From Cycas panzhihuaensis (Eukaryota; Cycadophyta): 64,000 nt of DNA. The position numbers were made by a program, and so were the translations under genes. Location: the NCBI GenBank assembly GCA_023213395.1, contig CM041465.1, positions 50,103,741 through 50,167,740 of the forward strand, given 5' to 3'. Positions 46,840 to 57,659 of the stretch are shown here, one piece after another (the first letter of the stretch is position 1; each line of letters opens with the position of its first letter). The notes under the pieces were generated by a model. The model ran no database searches, had not been told where the DNA came from, and worked only from the letters and a program-made list of their open reading frames with translations.

Positions 46840-47700
46840 ATGACTCCTAAATCATCTCTGAACTTTTCAAACTTGATTTTTCCCAAGGCCTTTGTAAAAA
46901 TATCCGCTGTTTGATCTTCAGTGCTACAATAAGTCAACTCTATCTATTCTCCTTGTACAAGTTCCCGAATAAACTGCTATTGACTTTCAATCTGCTTTGT
47001 TACTGTAGTGGAATCTTGGATTTTGGTCATTTTAATAGCACTCTGATTGTCACACCAAATGTTAGTGGGGCCTTCATTTAATTTGAAAATCACTGTAGAG
47101 TCTTCTTAACCGATTGATTCACGGGCTCCTAACATGCGGCTTTATATTACCTTGGTGTGGATAAGGAGAGGGTATTTTGTTTCTTTGAACTCCAAGCTAC
47201 CTTCACGATCCCATACTAAATGCATAACCAAGTAGATTTTCTATCATCAATATCACCATTCAATCTGAATCACTGTAACTTAATAGCAAACTCGGATGTA
47301 GGTTTGTAGTATAGTCCAAAGTCCAAGTCCCTTTAAGGTATCTCGAGGATTCTTTTAGCGACTTGCCAATGGGATGTCTTTGGATCCTGCATAAATCTAG
47401 ATACAACACCTCTGTAATATGTTATATCGGTCGAGTAGAGGTTAAATAAAGTAGGCTACCAATCGGTTGTCTATAGTGAGTGGGATCAAGCGAGGTTGAG
47501 TCATCTGTCTTAGAGAGTTTAATTCCAATTTCCATGGGGTATTGACAATGGTTTCTGATTTGTCATATTAAATCTTTGTAGAAGGTCTAATATATATTTA
47601 CGTTGAGAGATAAATATTCCTTGTTTATCTTGCCACACTTCCAATCCTAGGAAGTAGTGCATAAGACCTAAGTCCGTCATTTGAATTCCTTACACATAGC
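46840..47700 (-). pseudogene. C3 RT end and RNase H (decayed)
   Basis: Minus-strand fragments in shifting frames: KYILDLLQRFN (about 47590), then SHWQVAKRILE (about 47360), DDRKST (about 47245), WSSKKQNTLSLST (about 47195), LTFGVTIRVLLK corresponding to the CDNQSA region (about 47055), and finally [18 protein letters not shown] with [11 protein letters not shown] (46931-46860). All RNase H landmarks are present in order but with many frame breaks. The last frame runs through the PPT into the LTR. Confidence 0.85.
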
Positions 47701-47714
47701 TTCTTTAAATTGAC

Positions 47715-48365
47715 TTAAGAGTTGGGAGTCATTTCCAGGTATAAATTAAGTCGTCTCACGTAAAGTCCTACGATCAATATCGAATCTCCTTTAATTTTAG
47801 TGTATAGGTTTGGATCTGCTTGAGATCTTTCAAACCCTTGATCTTTAAGATATGTGTCTATACGGGAATACCAAGCCCTAGGTGCTTGTTTTAGACCATA
47901 TAACGCTTTCTTTAACTTATACACTTTGTTTTCTTCCCCCCTGACTTCAAAACCGAGGGGTTGAGAGACATAGATACCTTCTTGTATATAACCATTTAAA
48001 AAAGCACTTTTTACGTCCATTTGATAAACAGGCCAACCCATTTGGGCGGCTAAACTTATTATCATGCGAATCGATTCCATTCTAGAACGGGGCAAATGTT
48101 TGGTATAGTCTATGCCTTCTTTTTGGGCATATCCTTTGGCAACTAAACGAGCTTTATATTTATCAATTGATCCATCAGAGTGGAACTTAGTCTTATAAAC
48201 CCATTTGGTTCCAATGGCTTTCTTTCTTGGTGGTAAGTCTACAAGTTCCCAAGTATCATTTTTAACGATAGATTTATATTCCTCTTGCATGGCTTTTTGC
48301 GAGCACTCATGTTGATTAGCCTCACCAAAGGTTTGAGGCTCATGACTTTCAAGTAACTTACTCAT
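47715..48365 (-). pseudogene. C3 reverse transcriptase (216 open codons, active site lost)
   Basis: The open frame carries the RVT_2 domain: WELVDLPPRKKAIGTKWVYK, KARLVAKGYAQKEGIDY, VYQMDVKSAFLNGYIQEGIYV, LKKALYGLKQAPRAWYSRID, QADPNLYTKIKGDSILIVGLYV. The catalytic YVDD should follow LYV. Here the codons read RR (about 47765-47755), followed by LNLYLEMTPNS, and the frame then ends. A small local change removed both catalytic aspartates and shifted the frame. Upstream it connects to the integrase C-terminus. Confidence 0.9.
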
Positions 48366-48619
48366 TAGAGCAAAGTTAACTTTATGTGAACGTGTAGATC
48401 TTGATTGTTATCTAATATATTTCCTAAGTCATGATTGCGTTGAACCCATTTGGGTAGGGGTAGTAATGGTGGTTGAGGTGATGTTGTTTCCCTAGTTGTT
48501 TTGGAGAGTTTCTCCACATAGGGGCACATATTTGGATGTATTTGATGCATTAAACTTAATAGTAATGTCCTTTTGTTGTTCGTGATTATTTTGATAGTAG
48601 GTGTCTTCTTGAAATTTGA

Positions 48620-49620
48620 CATCCCTACTCGTAATAACTTTTCGGATTTGGGATCATAAACTCTGTAAGATTTTGATGATTTACTATATCCAATAAAGAT
48701 ACATTTTACACTATGATCATCTAATTTGGTTCTTCTTTGGTCAGGGACATGGGCATAGGCTAAACAGCCAAATACCTTAAGGTGACGGATACTAGGTTTA
48801 TAACCTGTCCATGCTTCTTCTGGTGTCTTCCTCTAAGAGCTTTTGTGGAACACCGACTAAGTAAGTAGCCAGCGGTATGGACTTGACCCAAAATTCATGG
48901 CCTAAGTTTTTATCTTTGAGCATACAACGTGCCATTTCTACGATAGTTCTGTTTTTCCTTTTAGCTACACCATTTTGTTGTGGGGTGTAGGGGTTGGTAT
49001 GTTGTCGCCTAATCCCATGTTGGATACAGTAATCCTTGAAGATATTAGAGGTAAATTCTCCCCATTATCGATCTTAAGGAGAGGATATGATATCCACTTT
49101 GTCTCAACAAAGGTTTTGAAGTCAACAAAGTGGTCGAAAGCATCAGATTTGTATTTGAGAAAGAACACCCAAGTCTTTCTTGTAAAGTCATCAATAAATG
49201 TAAGGAAATATTTGGCACCGCCAGGAGGGAGTGGCCATTGGGCCACAAATATCTCTGTATACGAGTTGAAGAGGCGGATGTCCGATGGCTAAAGTCCGGA
49301 AAGCTTTCTATGATGTTTTCCAAGAAGGCATCCCTCACACAACTCTTTGTTAACATCAATAGGGGTAAGCCATTAACCATATCTAATCTTTTCATAAGGG
49401 CTAAACTTGTATAATTAAGGTGGCCAAAGCGTCGATGCCATAGGTCACTATCCATAGTATTTGTGGTTCTAAGGGCATATGTATCCGAGGGGTGATAGTA
49501 AGTTTAAATAAACGATCTTTAGTCATGATACCCCTAGCAACAATAGCTTCATTTTGTCGTTTATCTTTAATGACGCATTCGTTGTCAAAAATTATTTTAT
49601 AGTCTTGTCCCATCATCATC
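48620..49620 (-). pseudogene. C3 integrase with GAG-pre-integrase domain (decayed)
   Basis: Minus strand: MMMGQDYKIIFDNECVIKDK (49619 on), LWHRRFGHLNYTSLALMKRL (49445 on), degraded CxxC zinc pair, FLTFIDDFTRKTWVFFLKYK (about 49215), KIDNGENLP for the second Asp motif (about 49070), and PHNKM for the PQQNG motif (about 48970). Then the C-terminal region FGCLAYAHVP, KCIFIGYSKSSKSYRVYDP (about 48760-48650). Frameshifts separate the pieces. Integrase would insert the cDNA; this copy is dead. Confidence 0.87.
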
Positions 49621-49779
49621 CTCTGGATAGTAAGTTTTTCCTTAAAGCGAGGACATATAGAACATCATTTAAATATTTATATTCACCACTATCACCAATA
49701 AGGCAATGTTACCTTTTCCAATCGATTGGTGAGAAGTGTTGTCTCCAAACATAATAGACCCTTTCTTATTTGTATCCAA

Positions 49780-49860
49780 AGTTTGAAATAATTGTTCTTT
49801 ATGGGTCATGTGGGTGGAACAACCAGAATCAATGTACCAACTATCATCCTCTTCTTCTGG
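49780..49860 (-). pseudogene. C3 protease active-site segment
   Basis: SWYIDSGCSTHMTHKEQLFQ on the minus strand, with the catalytic D-S-G intact, unlike C1 and C2. The rest of the protease is frame-broken. Confidence 0.8.
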
Positions 49861-49919
49861 TTTGAAAAACTAGATAGAAATAACCTATTGTTGATTTTAG
49901 ATTACGATGTGTTTTGACA

Positions 49920-51014
49920 CATGTCCTCTAGAGGGTGGTCCATGTTTTGAAAAATACTTATCTTGATGTGACCATTTCTCGACAATAAGTGCAATATAGT
50001 TGATCTCTTTTTCCATAACTAAGATTTTGATTCCTTGGTGAAGAGTGATCAAAGTTGAGAGGTCTCCCCCTTTCCTCATAGAATTGAGTATGAGTATTTC
50101 TTGGTTGGTCACGATAGTTTTGAGGTGTTCTAGAAGGTTGTGGGTTCCCATGACAATGTGGACAACAAGAATGATTTTCAACTTGTCTTTGTTGGTTAGG
50201 GTTTCTTTGAGTGTTCGAATGTCTTGGAGAGTTTTCATGTTGTGGGGGTCGTCCTTGTCTATTATGAGGAGCTTGGTATCGTGGAGGATTTTGTCGAGGT
50301 TCAGTTCTAGGGTTTTCATCTTTTCTCCTTAAAGGGGATTCATTTTGTTTTGAAGGGCCATCTTGAGGATTAGATTGAATGTTGGCCTTTGTAGCAAAGG
50401 CATGTTCTAAGGTTTCGTTGGCAGCTTGTTGCTCTTCTATGGACATAAGCATAGCAGTAAGTTGTTCTATTTTGAGGGTACTTAGGTCTTTAGATACACT
50501 AATACTTGTAGCTACCATTTCAAAGCGTCTAACGGCTCCTACACATCGAAGGATTCATTCAACAACTCTTTGTTCGGTTAAGGTATCCCCAAGGGACCTC
50601 ATTTGGTTAACTATGTCTTGAATCTTGGTCATAAATTCGTTATTGATTCATGAGGCATCATCGTAAATTTTCAAACTTACTTCTTAAGTTTTGTAGTTTA
50701 GAGGACGCTACCCCTTAGATATAAGTCGTAAAGTATCCCAAGCCTCTTTGGACTTAATGGATACAGTAACTCGTGGGAAAACATGATCTTCTAAAGCGCA
50801 AAAAGTAAGGGCTAAGGCTTCATTATCTTTTGATATTTTCTTTGTATGTAGCTTTTTCAGTATCAGTTGGGTTTGATCCTAAGTCATTGTAACCATTTCT
50901 CACTATATCCCACATTTCATTTGCTATGAGGATGGGCCTCATCCTCCTACTCCAGTTAAGAAAATTATTTCCATCAAACTTAGGAATAATCATATTCCCA
51001 AAACTAGATGTCAT
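49920..51014 (-). pseudogene. C3 copia gag (decayed)
   Basis: Start ATG at 51014: MTSSFGNMIIPKFDGNNFLN, WSRRMRPILIANEMWDIV. The first frame is open for 63 codons; after frameshifts another is open from 50518 (186 codons). This middle part includes LSTLKIEQLTAMLMSIEEQQ, followed by a basic Gln/Asn/Pro/Arg-rich linker. The zinc knuckle at about 49990-49920 (LYCTYCREMVTS) keeps C-x2-C but is then frameshifted. It aligns with C1 gag at 20346-21430. Confidence 0.87.
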
Positions 51015-53400
51015 TTTAAATTAAGGTTGTATAAAATGTGATGAATGCAATAGCAAAAAATATATTTGAATGTAAAAAATTGAAAGAACTTAAATGAAAG
51101 AAATTATTTCCAAATATATATCCCAAGGTTTTCAAAAGTTTAAACAAATGAACTAGGACCTAGAAAGGCTACTAGGCTCTAAGTTTATGTTTCTCCTGGG
51201 GCAACCTTCGGTTGCTATTACATCGATGGCGCACCCACGGATGGCAAAAGCAGGGACCCTTTATCACCGTCTTGGCCAGGCTCTATATACCTCGACGTGA
51301 ACTAAGAAGGCTTTGACACCCCCAATTGTTGGTCCACTGCTTGGATTTATGCCTAACGAGATCTAGCGGTGAAGGTTCTCAAACCAAAGGCACTCACCCT
51401 CTCCGTGTCTAGCCTTGGTCTCCAAACACCATAAAATGAAAAGGTTACGCACCTCACCGCCACCGTATACACTGATAGCTAATGGTGTCCTCATCCAATA
51501 TGAGTAGGCCAATTAGCGTGTGGTGGTAACTCGTGGGTCCTAACTGCCCCTTGCAATTTGGAAAAAGTGTGGTTCAATTCGGGATTTATCTTATTTAATG
51601 TGAAAACTAATCTATTTAACAATGTGGTCTTGCTTAGAAAAGAAAAATTCTTTTGATAATAGAAAAAGAATGCTCTAAGCAAGATGAAAAAAAAACTCTT
51701 TTTGCTTTTTTCAAAAATAATGTCCTTCAAACAAATGTAATATGCCTTTGAAAAGAAATGCAATTTTCCTTTTACAAGTGCAAGAAGGATGATATTTTCC
51801 AATAATGAAGAAGAACTTTGATACACTTTTAATCAAAAAGGAAGTAATGATGCTCAAAAACTTTTCACTTATGCAAGATTTAAAAATAAACTTTTGAGAA
51901 TAGATAAACAGATGCCAATTTCTCAAATGAATAATAAATCTTCAATGTAAAAAAACTTCTTTTAAGAACAACTTTTATGTATTGCCTTATAAATAAATAC
52001 TTGTTCAAAATAATGTAAAGTGCTTGTAGAAAGATCAAGCAAAAACTTTGAGTAAACTAGAATTTTCTTTACAATTTTTGAAAGGAAGACAAGCTTGTTA
52101 GGATGAATATATATACTCAACTTTAACAGATTGAAAACGATATTGAAAGAGGTCAGAATAGCTTAAAATTTTATCAATATGTAGATTGCTGAAATGTGAA
52201 TCCAATAAGATAGACGGTTTTGAAAAATGATACCAATAAGTCACGTTTTGAATGATGCTAAGAAAAGGACCTCCTTATGGAGCCTAACAGGAGCAGGGTA
52301 GGCAAAAATTGTATAAAAGTACTAATTAATCCTTAGAAAAGTTGAAAAAATGATCAAATATTATTGATGAAGTAATTAATATTCTGCCAATTGAAAATTT
52401 TTGAAAGAATATATTAAACAGGTGTAAAAAAAATAGTTTTAGGTCAATAAAATGACTCAACTTTAGCTGATTTGAAATATAAGCAAAATGTGTCAAAATA
52501 TACGAAAAAATATATCACAGTGAAGAGAAATGAGTCAGCTTCCCAACGAAACCGATGAAATGAAATCGTTAAAATTGCAAAAATTATAGTGAAAAAAGTG
52601 ACAAGTATCTTTATGGAGAATGTTCAAGAAACAGGGAAAAACAACTAATTTTCTTATTTTAGCGATTAAAATATTAGTGAAAATGAAGTCAAAAAATTAA
52701 AGTAAAAGGTGGGTATTAGATTCTATATGACGTAGATAACTATAGGAAAAATTCGGATACAAAACAGTTTACCAACAATAAATAGCAGCCAGTTCTAAAA
52801 CCGATTTTGTTAAAAATGTAAAAACTGCTGAAATTTCGAAAGTCCAATGTTAAAAGGGGTGAAACGAGATCAAATGGGCACCAAATCGGTCTTATGACCA
52901 GTCGAAATTGATCTACGAAAAATTTTTGATCTGATGGCGTAGGTTTAAATGCGAAACCGATGAGCCAGGGGGAAGTTATGGCCAAAAATGCGCCAATAAC
53001 CTTATGGAAAAAAATAAAAATTTAAAAAAAATAAGGTTTAAAAATGAAAAAACTTCTTTAAAAAAGCGATTAAGCTGAACTGGGCTGGGATTGAACCCAA
53101 GACCAGTCAGGAAACAGGAACCTCCGATGCCAGGAGGGTGAACTCGCTCGTCGAGTTAAAAACCCGAAAAATTTAGAAGGTTTAAACTTAAATCTTAAAG
53201 AACTATTAATTAATTCGAATAACCTTTAAAACTTTGTAAAATAAATATATTAAACTGCAATAAATCAACAACGGAAGGCAATAACAACGAAAAGCGATCG
53301 AATGAAATAATAGCACAAGGCAATTTAATCGCACCCAAATATAATAAGGCAATCAACACAAGAGCGATTCAATGAATGAATATTAATTTGAATCTTAGTC
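51015..53400 (-). other. C3 leader, AT-rich part
   Basis: Non-coding. 51020-51600 aligns with the C1 leader (20345-19700). The middle part is T-rich in the sense direction and has no gene. A tRNA B-box-like GGTTCAATCCC (minus, 53097-53087) and a 6-bp hairpin AACTCG..CGAGTT (53141-53157) lie near the upstream end. Confidence 0.7.
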
Positions 53401-53960
53401 AGGCGCGGCGATATAGCGCACGGAGCGACTTAATAATATTGAAGAGCGTCCGTAACGAATGCAAACTGAACCCGCAGGATTGAACAGAGCGTCCGTAACG
53501 AATGCAAACTGAACCGAATGCAAAGGGCGAGATAACAAATGCAATGAGCACAAAGCGAGCCGGAGGCTATGGCAACGGGTACGCCAGAGCAGAGAGGCGA
53601 CGAGGCAGGGCGACGCCGCGATCGAGGCTGGCGGCGGTGCGGATCGGCGACGACGCAGGCACGGCCGAGGCTATGGCGGCGACGGCGAGGCATCAGACGC
53701 AGGGCGACGCCGCGATCGAGGCTATGGCGACGGGTACGGATTGGCCGGAGCAGAGAGGCGACGAGGCAGGGCGACGCAGCGCGCCGAGGCTATGGCGACG
53801 GGCCGGAGCAGAACAGACGCAAAGGCACACGGGTCTCGGCGACGGGGGTTAGCACGCATAATAGACGCAAAGGCACACGGGTCTCGGCGACGGGGGTTAG
53901 CACGCAGCGGGCCATGTATTAAATGAGATCACTGCGCACGGAACGGGATGGGCGAGACGC
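53400..53960 (-). repeat. GC-rich island with short direct repeats in the C3 leader
   Basis: A sharp compositional change: GC-rich, CpG-rich DNA in AT-rich surroundings. Direct repeats: AGAGCGTCCGTAACGAATGC at 53443 and 53486 (period 43); AGACGCAAAGGCACACGGGT at 53815 and 53863 (period 48); GGCGACGCCGCGATCGAGGC at about 53609 and 53702; GAGAGGCGACGAGGCAGGG at about 53591 and 53753. Long Arg/Ala-rich open frames on both strands result from the base composition and show no motif. Confidence 0.8.
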
Positions 53961-54576
53961 AGAGAGAACGGGGCACGGACAAGCATGCAGACAGAGTGGG
54001 TCACGGAAACAACACACGAACGGGTGCAAAGACACCACGATCAAATGCAGAAGCGTCGATTTGCAAAGGTAGACAGATACCAAGTTGAAAGGTAGATACG
54101 GAGGTTAACACAGAGGAACGGAAGCCTGAAGACTCTGCGCCAATGCACGCAAAGACAGAGAGGCAAGAGCTTGAACGACGTAGGTACACGAAGAGACTGT
54201 TAATAGAGTGTTAATAGGGTTGAGAGATAGCTAGCTGGCTAATGCCTTCACCCGGAGAACAAATAATGCAATGAGACAACAGGTATAAAGCGAATAATGA
54301 ATAATATAATAGCAGAATCTATCAAGCACATAAACAGTAAGGCATATATCAAAACATTTATGTTTTTTTTTTATGTTTGAAAAATAAAAGGAACCGAGGA
54401 ACCTGGTTTCCGTGTGGAGAGCAGACTTCCGAGCGGGAGATCTTCCTCCACAGTGGATGGAATCCAGAACCGTCTTCTCCAGCAGATCGGTGAGCTCGCC
54501 AGAATCTCAACGAGCAGTCATATAGCTATGTTCCGTCGGACGTTTGAGCAACCAAAACTAGAAAATAGACAACCTA
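53961..54576 (-). other. C3 leader, PBS-proximal part
   Basis: About 600 bp of mixed composition between the PBS and the GC-rich island. No protein similarity. A 12-base T/A run near 54361-54377. Confidence 0.5.
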
Positions 54577-54588
54577 GCTCTGATACCA
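54577..54588 (-). other. C3 primer binding site (initiator tRNA-Met)
   Basis: The minus strand reads TGGTATCAGAGC, exact, two bases from the 5' LTR end. Confidence 0.93.
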
Positions 54589-54590
54589 AA

Positions 54591-54920
54591 TGATGGAGCC
54601 GGAGGAGCAGAGCAGGACATCACGACACTTTCATCTTGAGTACAACGGCGATTTCTGAAAGAGTGGCGGTGTTAATAAACACCAGGGAGGTATTCCCAAC
54701 CCTTAAATAGAGATTTGGGGAGGCGTCGGGCGCCATCACCCTAGCTGCACAACAATTAAGGTTAGTTTGAAAAAATATAAAAAATAAATAGCGGTGATAC
54801 GTACCTCACGTGAGTGGTCGGTCCCGGTACGAGCAGTTCAAGGTGCCCTAGGGGCCCTCAAAGGTGGCTTTGAGGGGCCCTAAGCGCTCTAGTGTACAAA
54901 CATTGGGATTATTCCCAACA
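54591..54920 (-). repeat. C3 5' LTR
   Basis: 330 bp, TGTTGGGAATAATCCC...TCCATCA on the minus strand; TATTTAAG at 54709-54702. Target copy ATAAA at 54921-54925. Confidence 0.94.
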
Positions 54921-54925
54921 ATAAA

Positions 54926-56200
54926 TCCCAACAATTAGTCAAAGGTATTAGAAACAAATGCCTAAAACTCTTAGGCTTAAGAGATTTTACATTACTTGAT
55001 GTCTTGTACATTCCTAATTTGAAATAAAACCTACTCTCCTTATCCACTCTTGTCTCCTATAGATGCAATCTTAGTGTTACTATAAGTGACCAAACTCTCT
55101 AGGTCATTCAACCTCTAACAAATCGAGTAGTTTTGACTGGAGTGCTTACTAGCAAATTATTTAAATTATATAACTCCCCATATTTTGAAGCTAACTATGC
55201 ATAAAGCCCTTATTCCAATGAAGCCTTTACTTTTAATACCACTTTGATGCACCTTAAGTTATCCCTAAAAGCTCTTTGGCATGCTCGCATGGGTCACGTT
55301 CATATCAATCAACTTAGAGATCTTTGCCACACCCTTCTAGGTCTATCTAAGTTCTCCTCTGAGCCCTTTGAATATAAAATTTATATTATAGCCAAATCTC
55401 ATAAATAGCCTTTTACTAATAGTCAGTGAAAATTGAGTCATCCTCTTCAATTGGTACACTGATCTATATAGACCAATATCCATTCCATCATTGAAGTAGA
55501 AATTATATTATATATCCTTCATTAATGATTTTACTAGGAATGTGTGGGTGGCTTTTCTAACCAAGAAAGATGAGGCATTAAAGCCTTTAAAGCTCACACT
55601 AAAAAGGAGTTAGGTTATCATATTAAGTGTCTCTAAAAAGATAATGGTAGAGAATATACCTCTATTGAGTTTGAAACCTAGTTACAAGATAATGACATTA
55701 AGCATCACATTATAATAGTAGGCATCTCCTAACATAATGGAGTCATCAAACACATGAATAGGTCTATTATAAATATGGATCAAGCTATGTTGGTTTGTAA
55801 AAATATACCTACTCATCTCTAGGTTGAAGAAATTTACACAGTTATTTATTGTATCAATATTATCAGCCTATCTAAAGGAGGAACTTCTCCTAATGAAAAG
55901 TGGACTACACAATCCCCCACTGCCTACAACTTTAAAATATTTAACTTAACATATTATGCCCATATACTTGATGGAGATAGAAACAAACTCTAGACAAAGT
56001 CACTTAAAGGCATCTTTGTTGGATACAATATAGACAAGAAAGGGTACAAGGTCTTTATACCTTTATAGTAGAAGATTATCATCACCAAATACATGGTATT
56101 TGTTGAAATAGAGGATCAATTATTACAATTAGACTCTAAAACATTGAACTGTCATTACTATGATGCTACTCAATATGATGTATAGATTTTAAACTTTGGG
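54926..56200 (+). pseudogene. C4 protease end and integrase (decayed)
   Basis: It continues C4 after C3: CLKLLGLRDFTLLDVLYIPNL (about 54960-55020), LLSLSTLVSYRCNLSVTISD, then ALWHARMGHVHINQLRDLCH (about 55265-55325) as the GAG-pre-integrase HHCC domain. Then a damaged integrase core: FINDFTRNVWVAFLTKKDE (about 55520), KDNGREYTSIEF (second Asp region, about 55635) and HNGVIKHMNRSI (about 55735), where Lys stands at the usual Glu. The C-terminal part has KGIFVGYNIDKKGYKVF (about 56000-56055). Stops are frequent. Confidence 0.75.
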
Positions 56201-56499
56201 GGGGGGGTTTGACACTCAAGAGTTATTTAAACTATTAGAATCTAATAATAGAGCCATGATGGATAGTAGTTATGACTCTAATCTAATCAATAGATATCAT
56301 GCACTATTATTTGAGAACAATAAAGTTGATAAAGGCAAAGTAGTGGTGATAGATCATACTCCCTAGATACGTCAATATCCTCCTCGATAAATATGCAAAA
56401 TGATCCTTTTTAGGATCCAAATAAAGACCATATAGTTGGATAAATAAAGACTCCATTCCTAAGTTGAGGTTATCGTGAAGCTTGCCAACTGAATAAGAA

Positions 56500-57185
56500 T
56501 ATATAACTTAATGAGGTGGGCAAAATTAACACTCAAAGTGCCTATAGAACCAAGGTATAGGAATTACTTTCCATTGAGCTAGAACCAATATAATTGCATC
56601 TTGCTCTTATGAAGATCCCCTCTCATACCAAGAAGCTATAAAATACATAACTTGGAGGAATGCCATAAATGAAGAGTATCAATCTCTCATCAAAAATGGT
56701 ATATAGAAGCTTGTCAACCTACCATTAGGAAGAAAGGTAGTTTGAAACAAATGGGTGTAAAAAAAGAATATAGATCTGATGGCACTCTTGAAAAACATAA
56801 GCTGAGGTTGGTAGCAAATGGATTCATGCAAAGGGAAGGTATTGACTACACTAAAGTCTTTACACTTATAACTAAGTGGCCTATAATCAGAACTCTTGTG
56901 GCCTTGGCAGGTTAATAGGGTTAGAAGATTCACCTACTCAATGTGAAAATTATATTTCTCAATGGTGATCTTGAAGAAGAAATCTACATGGCTAAGCTTG
57001 AAGGATTTGAGATTGTTGGTCAAGAGCATAAGGTGTACAAGCTCAAAAAGTCCTTGTATAGCCTAAAACAAGCCACTTGTGCTTAGTTCACCAAGTTGTT
57101 AGAAATAATGAGGTGATTTAGATATGAAGTTTATGACTACCAGGATATTGATACAACATTATTCATTGAATACCAAAAAGAATCT
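56500..57185 (+). pseudogene. C4 reverse transcriptase, N-terminal part only
   Basis: Fragments of RVT_2: RNAINEEYQSLIKNG (about 56660), LVNLPLGRKVV, RLVANGFMQREGIDYTKVF (about 56805-56865), LNVKIIFLNGDLEEEIYMAKLEGFE, KVYKLKKSLYSLKQATCAW (about 57030-57085), FIEYQKES (about 57165). The YVDD region, the rest of RT and all of RNase H are absent. 57190-57570 has no recognisable coding sequence, so an internal deletion is likely. Confidence 0.75.
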
Positions 57186-57571
57186 TGATACAAAGTCAAA
57201 CCTTAAATTTATTCATCTAGTCTTAAAGATGAATAAGATGAAGATGTAGAAGGGATATGCACATGAAATAATCAGCCTCCTTTGACTAATCAAACAAGCA
57301 ATAGATAAGGATTTTAAGACCTAATATATTACATGGGCATTCCTCATACACTTATGTCTAAATATACCTAATTATAAAAACTTTATTGGAAGTCTTCAAT
57401 CAAGTAGTATTAGAGTTAAGGCTCGAGTTCTACTTCCACTACTAACACAGTGCCTACTATCGTTATGAATGCAGGTTGTGCTGCCAAGTGCGTACCCCTT
57501 GCAACAAAAAAAGGTAGGTTGGGCAGCCAAGTGTGTACCCCCTTGTTAGAAAAAGGTTAGGCAATGCACAT

Positions 57572-57659
57572 AGGGGGGTGTTGGAGGTTAGGATATTAAT
57601 GATATATATTATTGGTGACCTGTCAAGATCATCTATAGGCATTTTGATGTAATGGCACA
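57572..57659 (+). repeat. C4 polypurine tract and 3' LTR (about 81 bp)
   Basis: AGGGGGG (57572-57578) is followed by TGTTGGAGGTTAGGATATTA..., ending GGCACA. It matches 45345-45429. The upstream segment 57478-57560 also has two similar short blocks (GCCAAGTG[CT]GTACCCC). Confidence 0.72.

Larger units (their letters stand above)
46485..54920 (-). mobile_element. C3 Ty1/copia element, complete structure, target duplication ATAAA
   Basis: An 8436-bp element inserted in C4 in the opposite orientation. 5' LTR 54920-54591, PBS 54588-54577, leader to 51015, gag 51014-49920, PR about 49850, INT about 49620-48620, RT 48365-47715, RNase H to about 46840, PPT about 46830-46816, 3' LTR 46815-46485. ATAAA occurs at 46480-46484 and 54921-54925. 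Same family as C1. The LTRs differ by about ten sites and one short divergent block. Several frameshifts make it inactive. Confidence 0.94.
45345..57659 (+). mobile_element. C4 Ty1/copia element with very short LTRs, split by C3
   Basis: 5' LTR 45345-45429, PBS 45432-45444, gag remnant to 46479, C3 insertion 46485-54920 (ATAAA on both sides), then PR-INT-RT remnants 54926-57185, a purine tract AGGGGGG (57572-57578) and 3' LTR 57579-57659. The polyprotein is broken throughout. The RT C-terminus and RNase H are missing. No matching target duplication of C4 itself is seen (CTTTT left, TAAAA right). Confidence 0.78.

Noticed and set aside
53087-53157. Possible tRNA or tRNA-derived SINE (GGTTCAATCCC B-box on the minus strand)
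   Set aside because: The T-arm stem does not pair with a 7-base loop, no A-box at proper distance and no cloverleaf could be drawn; a chance match in the C3 leader is more likely.
53430-53926. Overlapping Arg/Ala-rich open frames on both strands
   Set aside because: They follow from GC-rich direct repeats in the C3 leader; no domain, and all frames are open together.
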